From: Psychrobacillus glaciei | GTDB taxonomy: Bacteria; Bacillota; Bacilli; Bacillales_A; Planococcaceae | Length of the DNA stretch: 64,000 nucleotides | Assembly: GCF_008973485.1 (NCBI RefSeq) | Contig: NZ_CP031223.1 | Location: 1,240,001 to 1,304,000, forward strand | Reading direction: 5' to 3' | In this document: positions 46,563-55,533 of the stretch, piece after piece | Position numbering within the stretch: position 1 is the first letter of the stretch | Layout of the letters: each line of letters starts with the position of its first letter | The notes under the pieces: model-generated | Told to the model about the DNA's origin: nothing | Databases searched by the model: none | What the model saw: the letters and a program-made list of their open reading frames with translations, nothing else | Position numbers and translations under genes: made by a program

Positions 46563-47612
46563 ATGTTCAATAAAAAACCGATAATTTTTGTTTTAATTTT
46601 AGCGATAGTTGCATCCCTAGCCTTTTATCCAATGGAGTCTTATATATCCAAACCTGGTGGAGCATATGAACTATCACCGTTTGTTCAAGTAGAAGGTGGA
46701 GATAAAAATGATAAAGGAATGATGAGTCTTCTAACAATCTCCTTATCAAAAGCGACGCCATTAACTTATCTGTATGCAAAAGTAGCGGACAATAGGAAAA
46801 TTTATAAAGCTGAGCAAATTCGTAATCCTGACGAAGGTGAAAAAGAATATAATATTCGTCAATTAAAGCTTATGTCTGATTCTCAATTTAATGCTATATC
46901 TGTAGCATATAATCGTGCGAATAAGCCGTATCACATCATAAATAATGGGATATTTATTTTTAACGTTCTAAAGAATAGTGCAGCAGATGGTATTTTAGAA
47001 CCCGGCGATAAAATAATTGGATTGGATAATATATCTGATATAACCGAGGAAAAACTAAAAACTTATTTAAACGGTAAAGGAGAAGGCGACAAAATCCAAT
47101 TGACAGTTGAAAGAAACAAAGAGACGCTAAAAAAAGAAGTGACACTAAAAACGGTACCTGGCGTTCTAGATAAACCTGGTATAGGGGTTTCGTATACGGA
47201 AGATAAAAAGGTGGAAACTACTCCAGCTGTTCATATGAATTCGGAAGATATTGGAGGGCCTTCTGCAGGTCTTATGTTTACACTAGAAATTTTAAATCAG
47301 CTCTCACCAGAAGATATTTCAAAAGGATATAATATTGCTGGAACGGGAGAAATGAAACCAGATGGAACAATTGGACGGATCGGTGGTATCGATTTAAAAG
47401 TAATTGCTGCAGATCGCAAAGGAATTGAAATTATGTTTGCTCCAGATGACGAAATTGATCCTGCCATTTTAGCAAATAATCCGGGTCTGACATCTAACTA
47501 TGAGGAAGCGTTAAAATCTGCAAAAAAAATAGGCACAAAAATGAAAATTGTGCCTGTTAAAACAGTGGATGATGCCCTTGCCTATTTAGAAAAATTAAAA
47601 CCAAAGAAATAG
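46563..47612 (+). CDS. ylbL: PDZ and Lon-type S16 protease YlbL
   Basis: 349 residues: N-terminal membrane anchor (IIFVLILAIVASLAFY), a PDZ domain (about 125-200, ADGILEPGDKIIGLDN) and a C-terminal Lon-like protease domain with the Ser-Lys dyad, S234 in GGPSAGLMF and K279 in GGIDLKVIAA. In B. subtilis YlbL helps recovery from DNA damage by removing the division inhibitor YneA. AAGGAAGGG precedes the ATG. Stop codon touches the stop codon of convergent tmcAL. Confidence 0.93.
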   Translation: MFNKKPIIFVLILAIVASLAFYPMESYISKPGGAYELSPFVQVEGGDKNDKGMMSLLTISLSKATPLTYLYAKVADNRKIYKAEQIRNPDEGEKEYNIRQLKLMSDSQFNAISVAYNRANKPYHIINNGIFIFNVLKNSAADGILEPGDKIIGLDNISDITEEKLKTYLNGKGEGDKIQLTVERNKETLKKEVTLKTVPGVLDKPGIGVSYTEDKKVETTPAVHMNSEDIGGPSAGLMFTLEILNQLSPEDISKGYNIAGTGEMKPDGTIGRIGGIDLKVIAADRKGIEIMFAPDDEIDPAILANNPGLTSNYEEALKSAKKIGTKMKIVPVKTVDDALAYLEKLKPKK

Positions 47613-48830
47613 TTAATGAATGATTGGGGTGATTCTATAATCACTTCCAATCATTTTTTGTGCATAAGTAGATTGCAATCCTAAATAATATAAGTTCGCG
47701 GTTTTTACATCAAGCGCAAGCATATCGTTGTCTTTATATGCAGCTACTCTACTTACAAGAGGTAGTGGCAAATCTTTTTTGATGGATTGTAAGTATGCCT
47801 GTCCATTTTTACTCATCGCTAATGGACGTATATAAGTTGGTAAATCGAATGACTTTAATTGTTCCCAAGTAAAATCATTGTAGATATGCGTCAACATGCG
47901 TTGAATCCTAGTCCAGGTGAAGCGCTTAGATTTTATTTGCTCCATAAACGTCTGGAATGTATCTTTCTTAACAGCGGCATTCCAAATGGCGTTTTCCATT
48001 CCTTCCGTCACTTCTGCGAAAGTAGCTAACCGCTCTTTTGAATGACGTAAAATAATCAAACGGAGAATCGGCCAAAATCGTTCCCAACTTCCGAAAGATT
48101 GGAAAGTAGATTTCCACCTACTTAATTCATCTAAGCTTGTAATCGGTAAAAAATTTTGAATGGCAGAGAGATCCAGTTCACCAAATAATACTTTTCGTAT
48201 TCCTGTAGCGCTTGCTATGGTTTCGGAAGGTTTCGCTTCATCATGATAGTTTGCAACAACTCGGTGGATTGTTTCGGACCTTATGGATGCATGTAACCGA
48301 TACGCTGCCTCAATATAATGATAGCCCAAAATATTATTTGGCTTTGACAAATCGACTAAAGGCAAGGAGGAATCTTCTGAGACAACTTTATATGATTCGT
48401 TTAATGCTTTTGGATAGCTAATGCCTTGCTTCATGAAATTTGAAATCGCTGTATTATACTCTTCCTTTTTGGTCGATAATAAGTGATAGGTATGATGAAA
48501 AGCTTCTAAAGAGCCCTCTTCGCTACCAAAACAAAAAGCTTCACATTTCAACGCATCCAATAAAAAGATGGCACCTTTTGCAAAATCACTTGCCTGAGCT
48601 GTTGCAAATGCATAGGGTAATTCAATTACTAAGTCCACTCCAGCAGAAATAGCCATTTTTGCACGCGTCCATTTATCAACAAGTGCGGGTTCTCCACGTT
48701 GCAAGAAATTTCCAGACATTACTGCAATAATTATGTCGCTGTTTGTCTTTATACGTGATTGATTTAAGTGATGTAAATGGCCGTTATGAAAAGGGTTGTA
48801 TTCCACAACAATTCCTGTAGCTTTCATCAT
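47613..48830 (-). CDS. tmcAL: tRNA(Met) cytidine acetate ligase TmcAL (YlbM)
   Basis: ATP- and acetate-dependent enzyme forming N4-acetylcytidine at the wobble base of elongator tRNA-Met. 405 residues; nucleotidyltransferase-like HxGH in YNPFHNGH (15-18), followed by MSGNFLQRGEPALVDKWTRA. ATG 48830 after AAAGGA. Own sigma-A promoter, head to head with the ylbN promoter. Confidence 0.94.
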   Translation of the reverse strand: MMKATGIVVEYNPFHNGHLHHLNQSRIKTNSDIIIAVMSGNFLQRGEPALVDKWTRAKMAISAGVDLVIELPYAFATAQASDFAKGAIFLLDALKCEAFCFGSEEGSLEAFHHTYHLLSTKKEEYNTAISNFMKQGISYPKALNESYKVVSEDSSLPLVDLSKPNNILGYHYIEAAYRLHASIRSETIHRVVANYHDEAKPSETIASATGIRKVLFGELDLSAIQNFLPITSLDELSRWKSTFQSFGSWERFWPILRLIILRHSKERLATFAEVTEGMENAIWNAAVKKDTFQTFMEQIKSKRFTWTRIQRMLTHIYNDFTWEQLKSFDLPTYIRPLAMSKNGQAYLQSIKKDLPLPLVSRVAAYKDNDMLALDVKTANLYYLGLQSTYAQKMIGSDYRITPIIH

Positions 48831-48854
48831 CGATCAAATCCTTTCCTTAATCCA

Positions 48855-48883
48855 ATTATAATGTTAAAATAAAGTAGTGACAA
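48855..48883 (-). promoter_or_regulatory. Sigma-A promoter of tmcAL
   Basis: On the minus strand TTGTCA (48883-48878), 17 bp, TATAAT (48860-48855). Confidence 0.8.
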
Positions 48884-48892
48884 GAAATTATC

Positions 48893-48921
48893 TTGACATC
48901 TAAAACCAGTCATTATATAAT
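48893..48921 (+). promoter_or_regulatory. Consensus sigma-A promoter of ylbN-rpmF
   Basis: TTGACA, 17 bp, TATAAT: full consensus and spacing, 30 nt before the ylbN start. Suited to high expression of ribosomal protein L32. Confidence 0.92.
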
Positions 48922-48950
48922 AAATTTTGTTGTCTTGAGGTGATAATCGT

Positions 48951-49484
48951 ATGAAATGGGCAATTCATCAATTAGCTAAATATCGTGATAACGGGATGAC
49001 GTTAGATGAATTCGTGACTCTCCAAAATGTGAAGGAACGGAACCCAGACGTTCGAAGTATTTCACCCGTTCATGTAGAAGGGCACTGCACGTTTGGTGCA
49101 GCGCAAATGACTTGTCATTTTCAGCTTTCAGGGACGCTCATTTTGCCTTGTGCTCGCACTTGGGAAGATGTAGAATACCCATTTGAAATTCATTCTGATG
49201 AAATTTTCAGCTGGTCTGAAAATGCATCTGCTTTCGACTATGATAACTTCCATATAGTAGAAGGTGATGTCATTCAAGTAGATCCAGTTCTAGAAGAGTT
49301 AATCCTACTAGAAATTCCTTTGCAAGTGTATAAAGAAGGTGCAGACCAATTTAAACACGAAGGTGGAAACGGCTGGTCATATACAACAGATGAAGATTTA
49401 AATGATTTGCAAGAAAATGATCAACCAAAATTGGATCCAAGACTAGCTCAATTAGCTAAGTATTTTGATCAAACAGACGAATAA
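48951..49484 (+). CDS. ylbN: YceD/DUF177 family protein YlbN
   Basis: 177 residues, the partner encoded with L32 in most bacteria and implicated in 23S rRNA accumulation or processing. Features: HVEGHCTFGAAQMTCHFQL, LILPCARTWEDVEYPFE and the acidic C-terminal LDPRLAQLAKYF. GAGGTGA precedes the ATG. Confidence 0.92.
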   Translation: MKWAIHQLAKYRDNGMTLDEFVTLQNVKERNPDVRSISPVHVEGHCTFGAAQMTCHFQLSGTLILPCARTWEDVEYPFEIHSDEIFSWSENASAFDYDNFHIVEGDVIQVDPVLEELILLEIPLQVYKEGADQFKHEGGNGWSYTTDEDLNDLQENDQPKLDPRLAQLAKYFDQTDE

Positions 49485-49508
49485 TAGATCTGTAAGGAGG
49501 TGCCAACA

Positions 49509-49682
49509 ATGGCAGTACCAGCTAGAAGAACTTCTAAAACTGTAAAAAGAAAACGTCGTACACATTTTAAATTATCCGTACCTGGTATGGTTGCTTGTCC
49601 AAATTGTGGTGAAATGAAATTGGCTCACCGAATTTGTAAATCATGCGGTCAATACAAAGGGAAAGAAGTAGTGAGCAAATAA
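49509..49682 (+). CDS. rpmF: 50S ribosomal protein L32, zinc form
   Basis: 57 residues starting [19 protein letters not shown], with two CxxC pairs (CPNC, CKSC) for a structural zinc, i.e. the C+ form. AAGGAGG is 9 nt before ATG 49509. Cotranscribed with ylbN and ended by a terminator. Confidence 0.97.
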   Translation: MAVPARRTSKTVKRKRRTHFKLSVPGMVACPNCGEMKLAHRICKSCGQYKGKEVVSK

Positions 49683-49698
49683 TTCAGTATTTGTTCCT

Positions 49699-49742
49699 TA
49701 AAAGACTACCAAAGAGACCATGGCTCTTCGGTAGTCTTTTTC
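49699..49742 (+). terminator. Terminator after rpmF
   Basis: AAAGACTACC AAAGAG pairs with CTCTTCGGTAGTCTTT (one mismatch), followed by Ts. Confidence 0.92.
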
Positions 49743-49776
49743 TCTATTTATATTTTTCAAAGAGGATGTGCTTACG

Positions 49777-50538
49777 GTGGCTTATTCAATCGAAATAAAA
49801 GGCGAAATACTTATTTTTGAAATAAATAGACCTACCATTCACAATGCCATTAATAAAGAAGTAATAGAAGGATTTAAGCAATTCATACATAGCGTAAAAA
49901 CAAATAAAACAATTAAACTGGCTGTAATTACAGGAGCAGGAGACAAGTCATTTTGCTCCGGAGGAGATTTAACTGTCTTTCATCAATTGAAAACGGAAAA
50001 AGAATCGTTTGGTATGTTAAGTGAAATAGCTAAAATTCTCTATGAAGTAGCTACTTTATCGATTCCGACGATGGCGCTAATTAACGGTACTGCTGTTGGT
50101 GGAGGTTGTGAAATAGCTACATTATGTGATTATCGTCTAGTAAAAAAAGAAGCAAAATGCGGATTTATTCAAGGTAAATTAGCAATTACTTCAGGGTGGG
50201 GTGGAGGAACGTATTTGTTTGAAAAGGGAATGAAACATGATTATGCTCTTCGAATGCTTACAGAAGCTGAGCCCTATTCTGCGGACCAATTATTATCGAT
50301 TGGATGGGCAACTGAACTTTTTGAGGGAGATAAACTAGCAGCATTAAATAAGTTTACTCGTAAAATGATTGTTCCTCATTCCTCTGTTTTACAAGCCTAT
50401 AAAACCCAAGTGATTCGAAAATGGGAGCAAACGAAATTATATGAACGTGTGATGGAAGAAGTAGCAACATGTGCGGTTCTTTGGGAGCAAGAAATTCATC
50501 ACGAGGCAGTTGATTTATTTTTAGAGAAAAAGAAATAA
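49777..50538 (+). CDS. Enoyl-CoA hydratase/isomerase (crotonase) family protein
   Basis: 253 residues from GTG 49777 (AGAGGA upstream). Crotonase fold with oxyanion-hole segments SFCSGGDL and INGTAVGGGCEIA. The two hydratase glutamates are not obvious; the region reads CGFIQGKLAITSGWGGG, which resembles the GWGG-type pattern of (m)ethylmalonyl-CoA decarboxylase-like members rather than classical hydratases. Function is therefore open. It lies 0.6 kb upstream of an acyl-CoA carboxylase gene set. Confidence 0.82.
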   Translation: MAYSIEIKGEILIFEINRPTIHNAINKEVIEGFKQFIHSVKTNKTIKLAVITGAGDKSFCSGGDLTVFHQLKTEKESFGMLSEIAKILYEVATLSIPTMALINGTAVGGGCEIATLCDYRLVKKEAKCGFIQGKLAITSGWGGGTYLFEKGMKHDYALRMLTEAEPYSADQLLSIGWATELFEGDKLAALNKFTRKMIVPHSSVLQAYKTQVIRKWEQTKLYERVMEEVATCAVLWEQEIHHEAVDLFLEKKK

Positions 50539-50599
50539 AATCTAGAGTCTATTTGTACCCACTTTGCATATATTAGTAAAAAAGCAAAGGGTGATAAAC

Positions 50600-50992
50600 A
50601 TGAATGTTAAAATTAGAAAAGATAGCTGGTCCGTGGAAGAAGACAATCTTTTAAAAGAGTTAGTTTTAAAGAAAATAGAGCAGGGTCATACGCAAATTTC
50701 TGGATTTGAAGAAGCAAGCATTTTGTTAGGTCGCTCCAAACAAGCTTGCGCTTTTAGGTGGAACAAAAACCTACGACCAATTGTCCTGCAAAGAAAAACG
50801 TCTGTAAAACCTACAGTTGCGAAAGAAGTTCCTGACTCTTCTACTTTACAAAACCATCTACAGTTGGCTATGGAAAGTTATGATGAAATGAGACAGTCAT
50901 ATGATGAAATTGCTAATGCCTACAATTTGTTAAAAAGAGATTATGAACAATTAGTAAATTGGGTAAAACAAGGAATAACACATATAGAATAA
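50600..50992 (+). CDS. rsfA: Prespore-specific regulator RsfA (YlbO)
   Basis: 130 residues: N-terminal Myb/SANT-like helix-turn-helix (DSWSVEEDNLLKELVLKKIEQG ... GRSKQACAFRWN; the tryptophans are typical) and a C-terminal coiled coil (about 90-125). RsfA fine-tunes sigma-F genes in the forespore of B. subtilis. AAAGGGTG precedes ATG 50600. Place after rpmF agrees with synteny. Confidence 0.88.
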   Translation: MNVKIRKDSWSVEEDNLLKELVLKKIEQGHTQISGFEEASILLGRSKQACAFRWNKNLRPIVLQRKTSVKPTVAKEVPDSSTLQNHLQLAMESYDEMRQSYDEIANAYNLLKRDYEQLVNWVKQGITHIE

Positions 50993-51002
50993 GGTTTAAA
51001 TG

Positions 51003-51032
51003 AGGTCTCTAATAGTAGAGGCTTTTTTTTTT
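51003..51032 (+). terminator. Terminator after rsfA
   Basis: GGTCTCTA and TAGAGGCT form a short stem with wobbles, followed by nine Ts. Confidence 0.7.
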
Positions 51033-51129
51033 GAACAAAAAAATTTGCTATTTAGTTGAAATCGCTTTCATAATTCGTATAGACTAATAGGGGTGGGAAC
51101 ACGTTTTTTTTACTTAGGAGGTATGGATA

Positions 51130-52491
51130 ATGAAAAAAGTATTAATCGCTAACAGGGGAGAAATTGCTAGACGTATTATTAAGACGTGTAAAAAGATGAA
51201 CATTGAAACCGTAGCCATATACTCGGAAGCCGACGCAGAATTGCCATATGTGAAAGAAGCAGACTTTGCTTTTTTAATAGGTCCTAATCCGGTGTTACAA
51301 TCGTATTTAAAAGTAGATGATATTATTGAACTTGCAGTAAAAGAGAAAGTCGATGCAATTCATCCGGGATATGGATTTCTCTCGGAAAATGCAGATTTTG
51401 CTCGAAAAGCGGAAGCAGCAGGAATCACATTTATAGGGCCAAAACCAGAAACAATTGAAAAAATGGGAGATAAGATTGCATCTCGATTAACGATGATAGA
51501 AGCAGGAGTACCTGTCGTTCCTGGAACGGAAGAAGGCTTAACATCTATTGAGGCTGCAAAAGAGGCTGCATCTAAAATTGGTTACCCCATCATGTTAAAA
51601 GCAAGCGCAGGTGGCGGTGGAATTGGGATGATTCGTTGTGACGATGAGGAGACTTTAGAAAAAAACTTTGAATCGATTAAAACACGAGCGAAATCTTACT
51701 TCGGAAATGATGTAGTATTTTTAGAAAAATTCATTGATGCATCCCGTCATATTGAAGTGCAAATTTTTGGTGATAACGATGGAAATGTTGTGCATCTATT
51801 CGAACGTAATTGCTCAGTTCAACGAAGAAATCAAAAAGTACTGGAAGAATCGCCATCACCAAACTTTCCACAAGAAGCTCGTATAAAATTGTTTGAAGCG
51901 GCAGTTAAAGCGGCAAAAGCAGTAGATTATGTTAATGCGGGTACAGTAGAATTTATAGTGGATCAAAATCATCAATTTTATTTTCTAGAAATGAATACGA
52001 GACTCCAAGTAGAACATCCAGTAACAGAAGCGATTACAGGATTCGACTTAGTAGAATGGCAGTTAAAAGTAGCGGCAGGAGAACAGCTCCCTGTAAAAGA
52101 TCAGGATTCTATTTCTTCCAATGGACATGCCTTTGAATTTAGAATATATGCAGAGGATCCAAAGACATTCTTTCCTTCACCAGGAACAATTATTCGCCAA
52201 TATTGGGGAGATGAAGGTGGTATTCGAGTAGAAGCAGGATATGAAGAAGGAAACAAAGTAACCCCTTTTTATGATCCGATGATTTCTAAAGTAATAATTC
52301 ATGCAGAAAATAGGGATATGGCAATAGAGAAAGCGCAAAAAGTATTCTCTTCTGCTAAAATAGAAGGTGTGAAAACAAATATTGACTTGTTTCACCAATT
52401 TTTAGATGCAGAAAGTTTTAAAAGTGGCATTTATTCAACATCCGTTTTAGGGGAATGGATGCAACAACAAAGGGAGGAAGTTTCAAAATGA
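51130..52491 (+). CDS. Biotin carboxylase subunit of an acyl-CoA carboxylase
   Basis: ATP-grasp enzyme carboxylating biotin. 453 residues with ANRGEIARRI, ATP loop GGGGIGMIR, HIEVQIFGD and the catalytic EMNTRLQVEHPVTE. TTAGGAGG lies 8 nt before the ATG. It heads a three-gene unit (carboxylase, biotin carrier, carboxyltransferase) like B. subtilis yngH-yngHB-yngE, not the fatty-acid accBC pair. Substrate may be propionyl- or another branched acyl-CoA. Confidence 0.9.
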   Translation: MKKVLIANRGEIARRIIKTCKKMNIETVAIYSEADAELPYVKEADFAFLIGPNPVLQSYLKVDDIIELAVKEKVDAIHPGYGFLSENADFARKAEAAGITFIGPKPETIEKMGDKIASRLTMIEAGVPVVPGTEEGLTSIEAAKEAASKIGYPIMLKASAGGGGIGMIRCDDEETLEKNFESIKTRAKSYFGNDVVFLEKFIDASRHIEVQIFGDNDGNVVHLFERNCSVQRRNQKVLEESPSPNFPQEARIKLFEAAVKAAKAVDYVNAGTVEFIVDQNHQFYFLEMNTRLQVEHPVTEAITGFDLVEWQLKVAAGEQLPVKDQDSISSNGHAFEFRIYAEDPKTFFPSPGTIIRQYWGDEGGIRVEAGYEEGNKVTPFYDPMISKVIIHAENRDMAIEKAQKVFSSAKIEGVKTNIDLFHQFLDAESFKSGIYSTSVLGEWMQQQREEVSK

Positions 52492-52700
52492 AAAATTTAG
52501 AATCAACAATGGCGGGTACAGTATTTACGGTAAATGTAGCAGTGGGAGAAGAGGTATCCGTTGGTCAAATAGTAATGGTGTTAGAATCAATGAAAATGGA
52601 GATTCCTATGGAAGTAGAAGTGGCTGGTAAGATAGCTACGATTCTTGCAAAAGAAGGAGATTTTGTGAACGAAGGAGACGTTCTAGTAACGTTTGAATAA
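52488..52700 (+). CDS. Small biotin/lipoyl attachment protein
   Basis: 70 residues, a single biotinyl domain with the motif ESMKMEI and modified lysine K36. Start ATG 52488 overlaps the carboxylase stop as ATGA, and GGGAGG is upstream, so the two are translationally coupled. Resembles B. subtilis YngHB. It carries carboxy-biotin between the neighbours' active sites. Confidence 0.9.
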   Translation: MKNLESTMAGTVFTVNVAVGEEVSVGQIVMVLESMKMEIPMEVEVAGKIATILAKEGDFVNEGDVLVTFE

Positions 52701-52737
52701 GTGAATTTCATGTGCTTTAAATAAGGGGGTCTTCAAA

Positions 52738-54279
52738 ATGGGAGAAAAAAAGGCGTATAATGAACGTCTAGAAGAAAAGCTTACATCCATTTTTTCAGGT
52801 GGTCATTCAAAATATCACGAAAAAATGAAAGAACAAAAAAAATTATTTGTTCGCGATCGTTTAGCATTACTTTTTGACAATGGGGAATATATAGAAGATG
52901 GTCGCTTTGCGAATGTAGAAGCTGGTGACCTACCAGCTGATGGTGTTGTCACTGCTACTGGAAAAGTGAATGGACAAACTGTGTGTGTAATGGCGAATGA
53001 CTCAACGGTGAAGGCTGGTTCATGGGGATCACGCACGGTTGAGAAAATTATTCGAATACAAGAAATAGCAGAAAAAAATAGAGTCCCAATGTTGTATTTA
53101 GTAGACTCAGCAGGTGCTCGCATAACGGATCAATTAGATATGTTTCCTAATCGCAGAGGAGCAGGGAAAATATTTCACAATCAAGTAAGAATATCTGGAC
53201 TCATCCCGCAAATCTGCTTATTATTTGGTCCTTCAGCAGCGGGCGGTGCTTACATACCAGCATTTTGTGATTTAGTAATTATGGTTGAAGGAAATGCTTC
53301 TATGTACTTAGGTTCACCACGTATGGCTGAAAAAGTAATTGGTGAAAAAGTAACCTTGGAAGAAATGGGTGGAGCTCGTATGCACTGTACGGTTAGTGGA
53401 TGTGGGGATGTACTTGTAACTTCTGAGGAAGAAGCTATTTCGGAAGCGAAAAGATATTTAAGTTTTTTCCCAGCAAACTATACGGAAAAGCCTAAAAAAG
53501 TAGAACCTTTAAAAGCAAAAGAAGGAAGAACACTAGAGGAAATTATTCCTGAAAACCAAAATGCTCCATTTGATATGTATGAAGCAATCGACGCGTTAAT
53601 TGACGAGGGTTCATTTTTTGATGTAAAAAAATTGTTCGCGCCTGAGTTAATTACAGGTTTTGCTCGTATTGAAGGGCAAGCAGTTGGAATTATTGCAAAC
53701 CAGCCAAAAGCTAAAGGTGGAGTACTTTTTGTAGATTCTGCAGATAAATCGGCGAAATTTATTTCTCTTTGTGATGCATTTTCCATTCCTTTATTATTTT
53801 TAGCGGATGTCCCTGGATTTATGATTGGAACAAAGGTAGAGCGCGCGGGAATTATTCGCCATGGTGCGAAACTAATTGCAGCAATGAGTTCTGCAACTGT
53901 TCCAAAAATCTCGGTAATAGTTCGTAAAGCATATGGGGCGGGTTTATATGCGATGGCAGGACCAGCATTTGAGCCGGATGTGTGTATTGCGCTTCCTACC
54001 GCACAAATTGCTGTTATGGGCCCAGAGGCAGCTGTTAACGCTGTTTACTCCAATAAAATTGAAGCAATTGAAGATCCAAAAGAACGATTAAAGTTTGTGC
54101 AAGAAAAGCATGCTGAATATAAAGAAGAAATTGATATTTATAAATTAGCTTCTGATATGATTATTGATGAGATTGTTGCACCAAGTGATTTACGCAACGA
54201 GCTTGCAAATCGTTTTAGATACTACGAAAATAAAGAAGTTTTGATAGCACCTCGAAAACATCCAGTGCTTCCTGTTTAA
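52738..54279 (+). CDS. Acyl-CoA carboxylase carboxyltransferase subunit (PccB/YngE type)
   Basis: 513 residues with tandem crotonase-like domains. Seen: DSAGARITDQLDMFPNRRGAG, FGPSAAGGAYIPAFCD, and in the second half KFISLCDAFSIPLLFLADVPGFMIG and RKAYGAGLYAMAG. These fit propionyl-CoA or methylcrotonyl-CoA carboxylase beta chains. GGGGG precedes the ATG, 37 nt after the biotin carrier. Which acyl-CoA is used cannot be read from the sequence. Confidence 0.92.
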   Translation: MGEKKAYNERLEEKLTSIFSGGHSKYHEKMKEQKKLFVRDRLALLFDNGEYIEDGRFANVEAGDLPADGVVTATGKVNGQTVCVMANDSTVKAGSWGSRTVEKIIRIQEIAEKNRVPMLYLVDSAGARITDQLDMFPNRRGAGKIFHNQVRISGLIPQICLLFGPSAAGGAYIPAFCDLVIMVEGNASMYLGSPRMAEKVIGEKVTLEEMGGARMHCTVSGCGDVLVTSEEEAISEAKRYLSFFPANYTEKPKKVEPLKAKEGRTLEEIIPENQNAPFDMYEAIDALIDEGSFFDVKKLFAPELITGFARIEGQAVGIIANQPKAKGGVLFVDSADKSAKFISLCDAFSIPLLFLADVPGFMIGTKVERAGIIRHGAKLIAAMSSATVPKISVIVRKAYGAGLYAMAGPAFEPDVCIALPTAQIAVMGPEAAVNAVYSNKIEAIEDPKERLKFVQEKHAEYKEEIDIYKLASDMIIDEIVAPSDLRNELANRFRYYENKEVLIAPRKHPVLPV

Positions 54280-54335
54280 TAATTATAACTTTATTCAGTA
54301 AGTAGGAATAAAGTTAAATTTTCTAGTAATTTGAT

Positions 54336-54369
54336 AAAAAAAGGTCTACCATAATGGTAGACCTTTTTT
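54336..54369 (+). terminator. Terminator of the carboxylase operon
   Basis: AAAAAAGGTCTACC and GGTAGACCTTTTTT around ATAAT; perfect 14 bp stem including A/T ends. Confidence 0.95.
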
Positions 54370-54489
54370 AAAAGATAATAAAGTATATGAATCTTGGATG
54401 CTAGAAATCCTATAATAGTAAAGATTCATAGTATAATTTCAAAGGTTTGATCTTGATTTTTTAGTTTTAACGTCCACAGTGTACATGAA

Positions 54490-54835
54490 TCATTGCGTGT
54501 ATGATTAGAGTAGGTGGTACTAGAGAAAAATAGATAGCATCCATGTATAAAGAAGCGCTGAGCGGACGAAATTACATCTTCTTTCGCTTTTTAAAGAATA
54601 GGAAAGTATCTAATCTCTCATTAAACAAACCTTACGCACCTTGTCTCTACCTATTCCAAGAGGGCGACGGACAAACATCCGCCACAAGATTACTGAAAAA
54701 GTGGATCGTGAAGTGACGCAGTCACTTCACGATCCACAAAAAACACCGGTAATAGTGTAGCGATGATTCGTCCAAAGTACTCTGGGAATCGAGAATACAT
54801 GAGCACTTAAAGGACGCTAGCGTTTTTTTAAACAG
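54490..54835 (+). repeat. Module A repeat, copy A8
   Basis: Full-length; central stem 54701-54737 (GTGGATCGTGAAGTGAC, loop GCA). The 80 bp upstream (GATTCATAGTATAATTTCAA) are shared with the stretch before A5. Ends GGACGCTAGCGTTTTTTT. Confidence 0.9.
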
Positions 54836-54836
54836 A

Positions 54837-54985
54837 AAGTGAAAGTATATGGATTATTAACCTGCGAAACCAGTATTTATTGTACTTTAAAGAATTCAAT
54901 AATACCGCGGATTTCCGTTTCACACGTTCGTTGAGATGGATCATCGCTCACCCCGCGAAAAGCGTTCGCCCTGCAGTGGAAATCC
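54837..54985. repeat. Module B repeat, copy 7, rearranged
   Basis: The left flank and start (GCGGATTTCCGTTTCA) are as usual, but the other end is a second left end in inverse orientation (CGCCCTGCAGTGGAAATCC). So two left ends face each other around 50 bp and the normal right end is lost. Confidence 0.7.
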
Positions 54986-55164
54986 TTACGGTAACTAACT
55001 TAATGCACACTATATAAACAATACGGTCTTTGCCCAATTTAATAAGGGTAACGCTAGTTCATATAGATGCTACATAGATTAAGTTAAACGGTAATTTACT
55101 GGTCATTTTTGGCTAATCAACAGACCTGTTTTTACTTATACTTTTCCTATAAAAATTAAACTGA

Positions 55165-55500
55165 TTCTGTGTGAATATGATTAGAACTGGTGGACCTATA
55201 TAAAAATAGATAGCATTCATAGATAAAGAAGTGCTGAGCGGACGAACATGTATCTCCGGCCTCCCTTAAAAGAGTAAAAAAGCATCTTAACTCTCATTAT
55301 CCGAACCAAATGCATCAAGTCTTTACATATTCCAAAAGGGCGACGGACAAACTCTCGCTACAAGATTACTGAAAAAAGTGGATGGAGAAGTGACCGCGTC
55401 ACTTCTCCATCCACAAAAATTCCCTCGTTAATAGTGTAGTTGGTGTTTCTTCCAAAGCTCTCTGGAAACGGTAAAACAAGATACACCTAAAGGCCGCATG
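55165..55500 (+). repeat. Module A repeat, copy A9
   Basis: Full-length; central stem 55378-55414 is GTGGATGGAGAAGTGAC, loop CGC, exact complement, a third stem version. The first hairpin is degraded here. Its right end runs to about 30 bp before the panE ribosome site. DNA between copy 7 of B and A9 (54986-55164) is AT-rich and holds nothing recognisable. Confidence 0.88.
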
Positions 55501-55533
55501 CAATTTACTTATAAGAAAGTAGAGGTGGAATAC

